Below, piece after piece: positions 1-10,766 of a DNA stretch of 64,000 nucleotides. The notes under the pieces are model-generated. The model searched no databases. It saw only the letters and a list, made by a program, of their open reading frames with translations, and was not told where the DNA came from. The stretch comes from Prinia subflava. Taxonomy: Eukaryota > Chordata > Aves > Passeriformes > Cisticolidae. Where the stretch lies: the NCBI RefSeq assembly GCF_021018805.1, contig NC_086283.1:58729775-58793774 (forward strand). Direction: 5' to 3'. Made by a program: the position numbers and the translations under genes. Position 1 is the stretch's first letter. Each line of letters opens with the position of its first letter.

Positions 1-205
1 TTCCCACAGAGATCCGTGGGTGTTGCAGAAGTCCACTTGCAGCCCATGGAGGAGCCCCTCACTGGAGCAGATGGATGCCTAAAAAGAGGCTGTTACCCTG
101 TGGGAAGCTCACCCTGGAGTAGGCTCCTATCGGGGACTTGCAGATCCAAGGAGAGAGGCACCCATGCTGAAGCAGGTTTCCTGGTAGGACTCATGACCCT
201 GCTGA

Positions 206-212
206 GGGACCC
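206..212. repeat. Left target-site duplication GGGACCC of the nested LTR
   Basis: GGGACCC directly precedes the TG start at 213 and recurs at 701-707 right after the CA end. A 5-bp duplication is usual for ERVL, so two of the seven bases may be coincidental. Confidence 0.5.
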
Positions 213-700
213 TGAGTTAATTTTTTTGCAGTATGTGTGAGGGGACAGAGCATGAAGCCATGTGGGCATGTCTAGATTGTTATTCTATGGTACTTCAAGC
301 CACAGCCAGAGGTGGAAGTGAGGGACTTTTGGGGAGGAGGGTGTGGCTCAAAAGCTCAAAAACTGTGGCAGGGTAGGGAACCTGGCTGCTATTGTTTTTG
401 ATTGTCCCATGCTTGGTGAGCATTTTTCATGTGTATCACCCTCTATCTGTACAATATTAATAATTTCTCTTATTAATACTTCTGCTGTTCCTATATATTT
501 TTTCCTTACCTCATTGGTGTTTCCAGTGAATTGTTCTTATCTCAACCAGTGATCTTTGCCTTTTGTGCCTTCAGTTCTCCTCTCTGGCCACCCACAGTGG
601 AGGCAGAAGAGAGGGAAGGGGGAGTGAGAGAGCAGCTGTGTGGTTTGGGAAGTCTCAGTGGGACAACTAAACTGGGGAGTACCACTCCTAAACCATGACA
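213..700 (+). mobile_element. Nested solo LTR (ERVL-like) inside the LTR at 1-1228
   Basis: This 488-bp segment starts with TG (tgagttaattttt) and ends with CA (ctaaaccatgaca). It is flanked by identical copies of GGGACCC at 206-212 and 701-707. Removing it joins the host LTR motif 'gagggaccc' to 'acactggagcag', which matches the other subrepeats of the host. Near the 3' end it contains 'ttcttatctcaaccagtgatctttgcc', typical of the R-U5 part of avian ERVL-type LTRs, and a GA-rich run (600-635). No internal retroviral sequence is present, so it reads as a solo LTR. Caveat: GGACC is common in the host LTR, so part of the 7-bp match may be chance. Confidence 0.6.
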
Positions 701-1228
701 GGGACCCACACTGGAGCAGATTATGCCTGGAGGAGGACTTCACCCCGTGGAAAGGAACCCAAGCTGAAGTAGTTCTTGAAGACCTCTTTCTCATGGTATG
801 GGCTCACCTTGGAGAAGTTCATGGAGAATGGTCTCCCATGGGAGGGACCTCATGCTGGAGCAGGGGAATGGCTCCTCTCCCTGAGCAGCAGGAGAAATGT
901 ATGATGAACTGACCACAACCCCCATTCCCTGTCTCCCTGTGCCACTGGGAGAGGAGGCAGACCCCAGGAAAAAAGGAGGGGTGGGGGAGAGGTGTTTTTA
1001 AAGATTTGTTTTACTTGTTATCCTGCTCTGATTTCATTGGTAATAAATTAAACTGATATCCCAAGTTCAGACTGTTTTGCCCATGATAGTAATCAGTAGT
1101 GATCTCTCCCTGTCCTTATCTAAACTCATGGACCTTTCATTTTACTTTCTCTCCACATGCCACCTGCACAGAGAGGTGACAGAGAGGCTTTGGTGATACC
1201 TGGCATCCAACCAGGCTAAACCACTACG

Positions 1229-2267
1229 TGAGTAATGGAAAATCTGCTTTCAAATTTAGCTTTTTTGCTCTCAGAAAACAGAGCTGGCTCATTCCTTCCA
1301 AGCAGTGAATTTAATTCTCCAGGAAGACCTCTGCAAGTTGTCTCCCTGTTGATAGAAAGAGGGAAGCAGAGAGAATCTAGCACAGGTTTTTGCAGAGAGC
1401 ATTGTCTTTAGCTGTGTGGTACCAGCACAATCTCTTTATCTCTGTCCTGGATCAACACCATTTTTCAGTCAGGCCCATTTGGCAGAGCTCTACATTGAGT
1501 AGTTGTAACAGGTACTTTCAGAGAACTGCTGAACTGTTTCCTGGGCTGGCTTTCGAAAATCACGTCCACCAACACCCCTGTATTCTGCTCCTTTCCAGTC
1601 TTGGTATGAGTGCCCCCCTTGTACCTTCTCAGCCTTAGACTTGTAAATTTCTGCTTTGCACACCGCTAGCAGATAATGCCACCACTTTTCCACCTGTCCC
1701 CAGTTCTCTCTCTTAGGCAGCACACTTTCAGCACCGTGGCCCATTTACCCTCTCAAGCATGGCAGCTGTGTGGCTGAGGGAGGTTGACCTCTGACTGATT
1801 TACACTGCATTGCTCGTGAAGCAGAAGGGGAAGGAAGGAGCAAAACAACTCTAGTTGTTCCAAATATCACCCTTGTGTGAAGCAGCTACAAGATCTTTGC
1901 AGGGACTGAGATCTTTGCTGCTGCTGCTGCAAATCGGTACAAATTAAAAATATGGATGTGTGGATTACTGACCTCCTTGCTGAGACAGTAGTCTTGTTCT
2001 AATTGTAAGGTTTCATGCCTGTGAGCATGGATGCAGCAAATAAAATATCATTGTGTCTTCTAAAACAAAAGTACCTGGGTAAACTTAGCCTGAATAAAAC
2101 ACATGACACTAATTTGTAATTCACAGGTAAAATAAATATGGAAAATCTGCCCTTACACTGCAAAGGTTTGTGAAGACCAACATTTGAGTACCAGAAAGGT
2201 GATGTATGAACTTGCTTTGATTTTTACAGAATCATTCTGTAAATTGCACACAACAGATCAAACCCTA
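1229..2267. other. Unique non-coding stretch
   Basis: No gene, RNA or recognised repeat is visible. There is a short CTG run near 1918-1929 (tgctgctgctgc). The small open frames around 1390-1740 overlap on both strands and show no domain or splice context. Confidence 0.5.
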
Positions 2268-2672
2268 GGGTTCTGAGAGGCTCCACTCAGAGGGAGGTGC
2301 TGGTCACAGCTCATTGTGGTCCAGACCAAAGTGTCTCACCTAGGATCACTATTTGTGGGGTAACAAGAGGGTGGGCTTTAGTCACAGTAATTTTCCTTCC
2401 TGTCTGAAATTCAGATTGGTAGCTTTCCATTAAATTTTGATGATGAAAGTATCATTCCACTTTGGTTGTTATTCAAGCAAGAGAAATAAGTTTCCAATGG
2501 GGTTTGTTAAAAACAGGTGCTCGTTAGATAGCATCAGTTCCTGGGAGCAGACTGGGTGTGTGATAAGCTCAAAAAGAGCTGGGCCTCGGTGCTGTTCATC
2601 AAGGCTGAGGCCTAACCAGCATTTCTGAGATCCTTACATGACTCCAGGTTTGAGATGGGGAGAGAGATTGCA
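2268..2672. repeat. Unclassified dispersed repeat, copy 1
   Basis: This segment aligns by eye, in the same orientation, with 44590-44992. Shared blocks in order are 'ttctgagaggc' / 'ctctgagaggc', 'tgtggtccag' / 'cgtggtccag', 'tcactatttgtg' / 'ccactatttata', 'ctcctgggagcagac', 'ataagctcaa..agagctg', 'ggtgctgttca' and 'aaggcctaat' / 'gaggcctaac', ending in 'tttctgagatc'. Divergence looks substantial, so it is old. It is probably an LTR or DNA-transposon remnant; neither orientation nor class is clear. Confidence 0.6.
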
Positions 2673-3889
2673 TCACCACACCTATAAAAGTAAGTCTTTG
2701 AGGCTGGGTAGAGGCAGGATATGGCTCTTCTGTTTCACTTGACCAATATACATATCACCTTCTTACAGCCTGAATACAGTGCACAAAGTTACCTTCCAGC
2801 TGTGTTTGCTTCTCCATCTGCATTCACATGGACTGTGCTTTTGGTGTTTGCTCTGCTGGGTGGGCAGCAGGGGATTGCTCCTGGGCCTGATTGACAAGCC
2901 TGAATGGTCATGAGCTGTAAGTGAGCTAAAATATGTTTGCTTACAACAGATCTGTGAACCTATGCCTAGGAAGAGAGATATATTCTATTTCTTGGCATGG
3001 TGAATGGGAGTTTCTGTAAATGGTGCTTTAGCAGATGTCCTGTGTTGTGGCACTTGCTGTTCAGAGTTATTTCAGGGCTGATTCAGTACTAACAGGGTCC
3101 AAGTCTAGATGCTGAAAATTACATTAAAATGCTAAATGTATCTCTGACTACTGCAAGAACCTCTCTGGCTCACTGTTTTGTAACATAATTAATGTACTCT
3201 TTGTAACAGCAGCTGAGTCACATACTTCCCATGTGGAACTTTGATAATTTTGGCTAATGTTAATGCATCAAGTCTCAGCATAGACAATTGCCACAAGTTC
3301 AAGTGTCTTGCTTCATGTAGCATGTGCATGCTGTTGAGTGATGTCACGTTTCTGCTGTGGGTTGCACAGCTCGAGAGTGTACTTTCTGCCTAGGCAGGGG
3401 TGACGTATGGGAGGTGGCCCTGGGATGAGTGAAATGCCAAAAGGACTAGAGAGACTCACAGAAGAAATAACCAGGAGGAGGAGTGCAGAGCAGCAAAGGC
3501 AGCTGGGGTAGCTGGGAGATCTGGTATAAAAGAGTTCCTCATACTAGAAAAAGAAGAGGTTGATTGAGACTTTCTGAAAACTGCTTGGAGGCAAAGCCTG
3601 CCTGTTGGGAATCAAACTCTGTAAGGGTACTGGAGGGCAAACCAAGCTGGGGAGAAGCCTGACATCCAGAAAATGTGTGTGAATAGCTCAGGGACAGTCC
3701 TGTGGAACACAGCAAAACTGCCTCTAGGACTGCAAAACAGATCTGAGTGCCAAAGGAGGAGGAGAAAAAAGTTTCTTATGCAGTCATTGAAGAAGAAATG
3801 AAAGCAGATGGAGAGAACAGGGGTCCTACATCAAAAAAGGCTGAGAGCAAGAGCTGTGCAAAGCGTGTGGACAAGTTGCTTTCCACACC
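2673..3889. other. Unique non-coding stretch
   Basis: No gene is supported. The part at 3380-3780 is purine-rich and resembles ERV leader or LTR-adjacent DNA: a TATA-like 'ggtataaaag' near 3522 and many GGAGG and CAAAGG motifs. I cannot match it to a family. Confidence 0.4.
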
Positions 3890-4510
3890 CTGTGTACTCG
3901 TTTGAAAGCAAAACCAGTGAGGATCCAAGTCAGAAATACAATTTAATAGAGAGAGAAGAAACAAAAACCAAAAAGGGTAAAAATAAAATAAGATAAATGC
4001 AACAGTACAAAGGGCCACTGACAGAGTCATAATACAAACCTGACACCCTGTTGCTCAGGGTGCTGGAAGCAGCCTGAAGTAAGTCCTCCAGGAGTGACAG
4101 ATGTGGCTCTGTTGGAGTAGAGATGATCCTCAAGAAAGGGTCCAGTCGTCCTCTGGGAATCCAGTGCAAACAGGCTCCCTTGGTGTTTGGGATTGCTGGT
4201 TTTATCCTGTGGAAAGGCTTTGGCTCCTCCCACTGGGTGGAGCATCCCACAATGGGATGAGGTGATGTTATCAGTCATGTGAGAGGCCTTAAATGGCCCA
4301 TTCACAGGTGATGTCCCTTGGAGGAGGATGGGTGGAGGAAGAGATAAGAAGGCACTGCCTTATCTGGTGTTATCAGTGTCCCATTAACAGAAGGCATCTG
4401 CCCTCTTTCCACCCCTAGAGTTACAAGAGATAAGGAACAATATCTCCCAACCAGCTTCAAGAGATGAAAACAGAATACACATTTTTGGTTACATTTTTCA
4501 ACCCAAGACA
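3890..4510 (-). mobile_element. Solo LTR, family A (minus), partly decayed
   Basis: Read on the minus strand, it begins at 4510 with TGTCTTGGGTTGAAAAATGT, the same start as the plus-strand copy at 18841. It shares 'gaatgggccatttaaggcct', the 'cacccagtgggaggagcc' block, 'ggataaaa' / 'ggtttatcct' variants and 'gactctgtcag'. It carries an extra segment (about 4330-4440) that the other copy lacks, so the two belong to different subfamilies. The far end is not clear; similarity fades between 4030 and 3890, and no matching target duplication to the flank 'cgctg' was found. Open frames here run through the LTR and are not genes. Confidence 0.75.
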
Positions 4511-5518
4511 CGCTGCTCTTGGGAAGCACTGGCTGAAGATCAAAGAGACCTGCAGAGGCTGCAGCATGACAGGGACTGATGAGGAATTCTTGTATGGAAT
4601 AACAGATCTGGGGATCCTGAAGGCAAACCTCTGGTGAAAGAGACTAACACAGTCCTAGCTGTCTAAGTGTGCTTGCAACAATCCTGAGAAGCAAAAGAAA
4701 GGTTTCACCAAACACTATGTCTTCTGCCAAAGTTTCCCACTAGGCCCGTAAGCTGGGCTGCCTCCATGAGCTCCTGAAGGACAGGAAAAGGATACTGTAT
4801 CTATAATGACTCTGCTGTATTTTGATGAAGTGTCAATAAGGGATTGAAGAATGTAATTTTGAGAGTGACGTGATGATGGATCTGCTCTACAATTCCCCAG
4901 ATAATTCCAGGAGAGCAGGCTCACCTGACTCCTTTCATTTTGCTTATGCTTTGAAGGATGGCCCTGGTAACTGTTGATAACACAAGCAAAGGTTGCCCTA
5001 GCTGGTTCCTTGCCAGGCCATTACATGAGTGTGCAACCCACAGCAGAGCAGGACTTACAGCTCCAAGAGCCAGGGGACAGTGTCAGGTGAGAAATCACAC
5101 TAGGACAGCATACCTGTCACATCGAAATGCTGAGGGTGGGTCCAGGGAAGATGAAAATTCAATATTGCGTGGAAGACAAGAGCTCACCTATTTTCAGATT
5201 TTTTGTGAAAGAGGAACCTTATGGTACATATGAGTTTTTGTTTAGTAAGCTGTGTTTATTAGGTCATGAAAGCTACCACAGAGATGACAGGGAGTCCAAG
5301 TGCTTATAATAACACAAAATTCAAATTTTAAATCTGTTTTTCCTCCTATTTGGGTCTTCTTGTCAGTTTAAGGAAAAATTCACTAAGCTCTGGATTATTC
5401 CCCCTCTAAAGAGAAACATGACCTGAATTTTGGCTCTTGCAAGAAAAGTTGGTTACAGCTGTAGAAGTGAAATAAAAAATAAAACCAAAAAACTCCAACA
5501 CTACATATACATAAAATC
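4511..5518. other. Unique non-coding stretch between two LTRs
   Basis: Nothing gene-like is visible. It was compared by eye with the 1029-bp gap between the plus-strand family B and A LTRs and is not homologous to it. Confidence 0.5.
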
Positions 5519-6066
5519 TGTCATGGTTTAACCCCAGGTGGCAACTAAGCACTACAGAGCCACTGGCTCCATCTCCCCACAGTGGGATGGGGAAGAGAAC
5601 CAAAAGAGTGAAAGTAAGACATTTCCTGGGTTGAGATAAGGACAGTTTATTAGGGAAAGCAAAAGTCACACACACAAGAAAAGCAGAAGAAGGAATTCAT
5701 TCACCACTTCCCACTGTCAGGCAAGTGTTCAACCATCTCCAGGAAAGCAGGGCTCAATCATGTGTAATGGCTATTTGGGAAGAAAAGTGCCAATACTTTG
5801 AATGTGCCCTCTTCTCCCAGCTTCATATGCTGAGCATGATGTTCTAGCGTATGGAATACCACTTTGGTAAGTTCAGATCAGATGTCCTGGCTGTCTTCCC
5901 TCCCAGCCTCTGGTGCACCTGCTCACTGGGAGAGCACAGGAAACTGAAATGTCCTTGACTTAGAGTAAGCCCTCATTCTCAGCCTTTTATTCTCATAGAA
6001 AATCCAAAATACAGCTCTGTACCAGCTACTAAGAAAACCAACTCTATCTTAGCTGAAATCATGTCT
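5519..6066 (-). mobile_element. LTR, family B (ERVL-like), minus orientation
   Basis: The low-coordinate end is 'tgtcatggtttaacccc', the reverse complement of a typical avian LTR 3' end. Further in are 'gggttgagataaggacag', 'ggaattcattcaccacttcc', 'caaccatctccaggaaagca' and 'gctgagcatgatgttctag', all with counterparts in the plus copy at 17230-17811. The U3 start near 6040-6066 is degenerate. A possible duplication AAATC (5514-5518 and 6056-6060) falls inside the aligned LTR, so I do not rely on it. Confidence 0.8.
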
Positions 6067-8844
6067 GAATGTTTCTCAAGGTGCAAATTAAGTATAGTAA
6101 TGATATTCAAACCCCACCAAAGCTCATTTTGTAGGGAGGACTAAGTATTATTTGTTAGTTATGTGCCCCCAAGAAAATATTCTTTGTCCACAGAAGAACT
6201 GGATCTTTTTCTGAGATGCTGAAATGTGGCAATTTTCAAGTGAACAATGTATTTCTTTTTTTTTTTCTGTCTTTCATACCACTTCTGATATTCTAGAGAT
6301 GGTGTTAACACTTCCCAGTTCAATGTTTCTGTGAATTTAAATAGCACATGGCCAACCCTTCTAGCTCATTAATAAAATGATAGAAGATACCTGACCTACA
6401 ATCTAGTTCTTTAGAGAAATATTACTGCTTGACTGAATTCACTGCTGTTCAACACTGCCCTTTGTATGCTAAATCCCTTCATGCTGCTGAAATTTATGCA
6501 ACAGCATTGACAGATAGATGATCTGAGTTACTGTTCTTTGGTAAGGCTGTTACAGTTTTTGTTTTCAAAACCAGGAAGAAGCTTCACCACTGAAGTCCAC
6601 CTATAGAGAGGATATGTGAGAACTGATGTAGTAGTTACTGGGTTAGCTGTTTGTATTAAACTATAGAGGTCTTACACAGTAAGTTATAGCTAACTGTTAG
6701 CAGAAGAGTGATCAGTTGTTGGTTTTTTCTTTACAACTTCTGAGTGTTTGGAAGACACTGGAAAAAAATCTGTCTGACTCCTGCAAGCTTGGGTTTGGAT
6801 TCTTTGTGGTTTCAGGCCTCTCACACCTTGTTTGCCTTATTAGGGGTTGTGGTGGTCTGTGATTGTTTCCTATTGAGGCCCTAAATCCCATGTAGGTAAT
6901 CAATACAAGCCCATGTGTTCATGCCTCTTTTGCCAGCTTATTACAGAACCTGCTATACCCATCTGGACGATGGAAATAGTGTTGGATCTTTTTTACTCCC
7001 TTGCATCCCCATGGAGCTTCAGAGAAGTAGATGATGTACAGCTCGATCCATATTCCTTTTCTGAGTCCCCCTCAAGTGTGGTTGTTGGCGAGTTTTTACT
7101 GCCAGGGCACCAAGAGAAGCTATTACCCAAAGTTCTGGAAGGAGTTTTGTCATCCACTTGTTTACAATTGCTAGTCTATTTTTAACTTGAAAGCCCCATA
7201 TCAGTCTGGAGCCATGGAAATACTGCTGGTTATTTTTTGGCTTGAGGTAGGTGTAGATGCACTGTGCAATGTGCCACCAGTCAGCAGTCACACTGGCATC
7301 TTTACCAGTGCAGAGAAGAAAAGATATCAGCCCATGAGTTTGAATTTAGATACTCAGGGGAAAGAAAGGCAGGAAATTATGAATATTTGCTTCTAATTTG
7401 AAGACTGATTTAGAGAAGCACAGATGTAGGAAATTAATCAGAAACCCAGGGATGAACACTGTTTAATATTCACTCCATTGTCCTCAGGACCTAAGTACAT
7501 GCTCTCTGAGACTGGCGTCTGAAGAGCTTTTGTGGGAGCAGTTTCTGGAGAAGGGTAGCATGCCAGGACAGAATAGGGCTTCAAAGTAGAATGGTACTTG
7601 ATGAAACAAGTATCCTCTCAGAGCTTGTGTAGTTGTGGCTTGCTAAATGAAGCCATTATATAATAGATTTGATCTCTAGCCCCCTGGAAGGGGATGAAAC
7701 TGTCTGATGCCAGGTGACCAGTAATGTTTCTAGCTGAGTGACCCTGTGGTTCTGTCCTAGCCCTGAGCCATAACCTCTCAGCTGGCCTGCTGCTCCAGCA
7801 GCTGTGTGGCACATGGTGGTCCCTGCTCATTTCCTTTCAGCTCTTCAAATAAGGGATTTTTGTCATTGCCTTGCCCAGCAGTCGAGAACTGGGGTCATTT
7901 GCTGCCTTTGTGTTATTTTTCCTAAGGTTTCTTGGATGTGAAGCGAGGACTGGAAGGGGAGCAGAAACCAACTTTGTCCTTCACTTGGCCAGCATGGGGT
8001 GAGGTGATGTACAGATACCTGAGCTCTTCTTTATCTGTTTGTCTTCAGGAGATGTCTGGGGCTGTGAGAAAGGACTGGATAAAGTGTAGAGGATGACCCA
8101 ATTTTCTCTGTTGAGCAGAGTAAGAGGAGAGAGACATTTTTCACGAGTCTCTAGTATAGCCATCTCTCACATATTGCTTTCTGGGAGTAAGGGAAGAAGT
8201 GGAGATGTTGACTGGATTGGTGGGAAGCTTGTTAGTTTGTGCTAGAGAATCTCTTGCTGCTACCTTTTTGCCACTTTTACTTGTGTCAGCTGAAATACAC
8301 CATCCTGGTTTTGTTTATTTCACAGTGCACAGGGACTTAGAAACTTTGCTTCCCATTTAGGCATTATAAAGCATTCATTATGGATCATCAAATATGCCAA
8401 ATGTACAGGGCATTAACCAGCATCTCCTCCATGCATAACTATTTCCCATGCCCCTCTGGCTTTCTTATACTTCTTTAAAATGTTGAGCCAAGGACTTGTC
8501 ACCAAAGGGCTTATATTTATTTCTGTTGGAGCTAGAGTTTAAAATGCTTTTTTTTCCCTTTGTTATAATCTCAAGAAGTCAATTGTGCTTGCCTGCTGTT
8601 GCACCTGCATTATTACTATTAATAATGAATAAGTGCCATTTAAACAGGGGCTTTTTATGTGCTAAGTGCTTCATAAACAATTTCAAAACCCAGTGTTAAA
8701 AGTGTATAAATGTTGCCTGGCTGGGCAATTGAAAGCTGGGAAGTGCAAATGTGAACCTGGCTACCATGGTTATGTGCTTTTATCATAATTATTACTTATT
8801 AATTCTTGGCTTATTCAAGTCTCAAAAAGTTCCTATTTCAGGAA
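6067..8844. other. Unique non-coding stretch
   Basis: No gene or recognised element of note. There is an interrupted T run at 6256-6267. At 8600-8690 the sequence 'ttattactattaataatgaataagtgcc ... gtgctaagtgcttcataaac' resembles the AT-rich tail of an old SINE of the MIR/CORE type, but it is too short to be sure. The open frames at 6913-7396 show no domain. Confidence 0.45.
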
Positions 8845-10766
8845 GAGGATTCCAATGAGCTGGAAAAACACAGTAGAACCAGGGACATGTGGTCTAGGGA
8901 GAGTACAGGAATACAGTTCAGATGTGTAGGGGTAGGATCAGCAAAGCTAAGACATAAATGGAACAGAACTTGGCAAGGGATGTAAAGAACAACAAAAATA
9001 AGCTATATATGTAAATGAGTCAAAAAAGAAAGGCCAGGGAGAGTGTACTCCCTGATAAATGAGAAGGGAGAACAGGTGACAAAAGATCTGGAGAGGGCAG
9101 AGGCACTTCATGAGTTCTTTGCCTCACTTTTCCCTGGCAGTCAGGCTTCCCAACTTCTCTCAAGTCCCTGAACCTCCAGACAGGGGTTGGGAAAAAGTCC
9201 CTCCCAGTGTAAGCAAAGAGCAGGTTCAAAACCACCTTAGGAAACTGAATAGGAACAAGTCTATGGGGTCTGACAACATACATCCCAGGGTCCTGAGGGA
9301 ACTGGCTGATACAGGTGCTGATTGAAAAGCTACAGTGTCCAGGCGAAGACCCCGGAGACTGGAAAAAGGGAAGTGTCACTCTTATTTTAGAAAGGGAAGA
9401 TCCAGGGAACTACAGACCAGTAAGCCTCACCTCTGTGACTCAGAAATTGATGGAGCAGATCCTCGTGGAATCAATGTCACTGCACATGCAAGACCAGGGG
9501 ATGATCTGAGACACCCAGCATAGCTTTCTTTAATAAGGACAAATTGTGCCTGACAAATATGGTGATGACCTGTGACGGAGTGATGGCAGTGGTCAACAAG
9601 ACAAGACCAATGGATGTCACCTACCTAGACTTCTGTGAGGATTTTGATAGGGTCCCACATCACATCCTGATGTCCAAACTGGAGAGACATGGATTGATAG
9701 AGATGGACTATTCAGTGGATAAGGAATTGGCTGGATGGATGCAAGCAGAGGGTTGTGGCTCTATGTCCAGGTGGAAGCTGGTGACAAGTGATGTCAATCA
9801 GGGCTCTCTGCTGCTCTTCAATATCCTCACCAATGTCACAGGCAGTGGGATTGAGCGCATCCCCAGCAGGTTTGGAGAGGACACAAAGCTGAGCAGTGCA
9901 GCTGACACAACAGAAGGATGGGACGCCTTCCAGAGGGACCTGGACAAACCTGGGAATTTGGCCTATGAAATTCATGAATTTCATCTAGTTCCAGTACCAG
10001 GTGTTGCACCTTGGCTGGAGCAATCCCAGATGTAAATCCAGACTGGGAGATGGACTCGCTGAGAACAGCCCTGTGGAGAAGGACTTGGGGGCTCTTGTGG
10101 GTGAGAGGTTGGACATGACCTGGCCATGTGGCCACTTGCTGCCCACAACCCAACCTTATCCTGGACTGCACCAAGCAATGTGGCCAGCAGGGTGAGGAAG
10201 GGGATTCTGCCCTGGTTTATTCTGGTATCATGAGATACCACATCACCTGGGGTACTGCATCCAGCTCTGGGGTTGTCAGCAGAGGAAAAATATGGGTTTC
10301 TTGGAGCAGGTGTGGAGGAGATCCCTGAAGATGATTAGAGGGGTGGATCATCTCTTTAATGAAGACAGGATGAGAGAGTTTGGTTTATTTCAGCCTGGAG
10401 AAGATTTGGGGAGGGTTGATCTGATTGTGGCCTTCCAATATTTAAATGGCGACAAAAAGAATAGAGGGCTTTTTCATAAGGTAGTGACAGGACAAGGGGA
10501 AATGGCTTTAACTGGAAGAGGACAGGATTAAATCAGATATTAGGGGGAAATTCTGTACTGAGAGGGTGGTAAGACACAGCAACAGGCTGCTCAGAGAAGC
10601 TGTGGATGCCCCATCCCTCACAGTGCTCAAGACCAGGTGGGATGGAGCCCTGGCTATCCTGAGCTGGTGGATAACAACCCTGCCCATGAAAAGGGGTGGG
10701 AAATGATCCTTAAAGTCCTTGACAACCAAACCACTGTGCAATTCTATTGATTCTGTAGTTCTATGG
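8845..10766 (+). mobile_element. CR1 LINE, 5'-truncated, dead reverse transcriptase
   Basis: This is the longest LINE here, about 1.9 kb. CR1 is a non-LTR retrotransposon whose second ORF encodes an endonuclease and a reverse transcriptase. The translated pieces lie in the expected order but in different frames: 'NIHPRVLRELADTG' (9110-9325), 'DPGNYRPVSLTSV' (9315-9509), 'YLDFCEDFDRVPHHIL' (9544-10035), the active-site region as 'GEDTKLSSAADT' instead of a -DD- motif, then 'MIRGVDHLFNEDRMREFGLF' (10292-10531). The 3' UTR ends with the degenerate octamer tail 'attctattgattctgtag' at 10741-10766, typical of CR1. Stops, frameshifts and the altered active site show that it is inactive. The endonuclease part is absent. 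Confidence 0.93.
9544..10035 (+). pseudogene. CR1 reverse-transcriptase fragment (162 codons open)
   Basis: This is the longest open piece of the CR1 second ORF. It contains the YLDF..DFDRVPHHIL block, where the first catalytic Asp of the palm domain sits. Later comes the degraded second active-site motif (FGEDTK), in which one of the two adjacent aspartates is lost. It is an internal fragment, not a gene with its own start; the listed ATG is arbitrary. It cannot encode an active polymerase. Confidence 0.85.

Larger units (their letters stand above)
1..1228 (+). mobile_element. Avian ERV LTR, 5'-truncated by window edge, split by a nested LTR
   Basis: The element occupies 1-212 and 708-1228; the middle is a younger insertion. 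The U3-like part consists of degenerate short repeats around the motif 'ggaccca..ctggagcag' (for example near 50, 130, 705 and 850). The right part has a GC-rich stretch (900-1000), an AATAAA signal at 1042-1047 and an LTR-like end near 1226 (ctaaaccacta). I recognise this layout as an avian ERV LTR from general knowledge; the family name is not certain. The 5' end lies outside the window, so no target-site duplication can be tested. Short open frames inside are repeat by-products, not genes. Confidence 0.72.

Noticed and set aside
5514..6060. AAATC as target duplication of the family B minus LTR
   Set aside because: The right-hand copy falls inside the aligned LTR sequence rather than beyond its end.
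6913..7396. A retroviral integrase or gag remnant in the overlapping frames here
   Set aside because: No HHCC or DDE motif, no zinc knuckle and no adjacent LTR could be made out.
9110..10531. Treating the reverse-transcriptase pieces as a functional gene
   Set aside because: Frames shift several times, stops intervene, the active-site Asp pair is altered and the endonuclease is missing.
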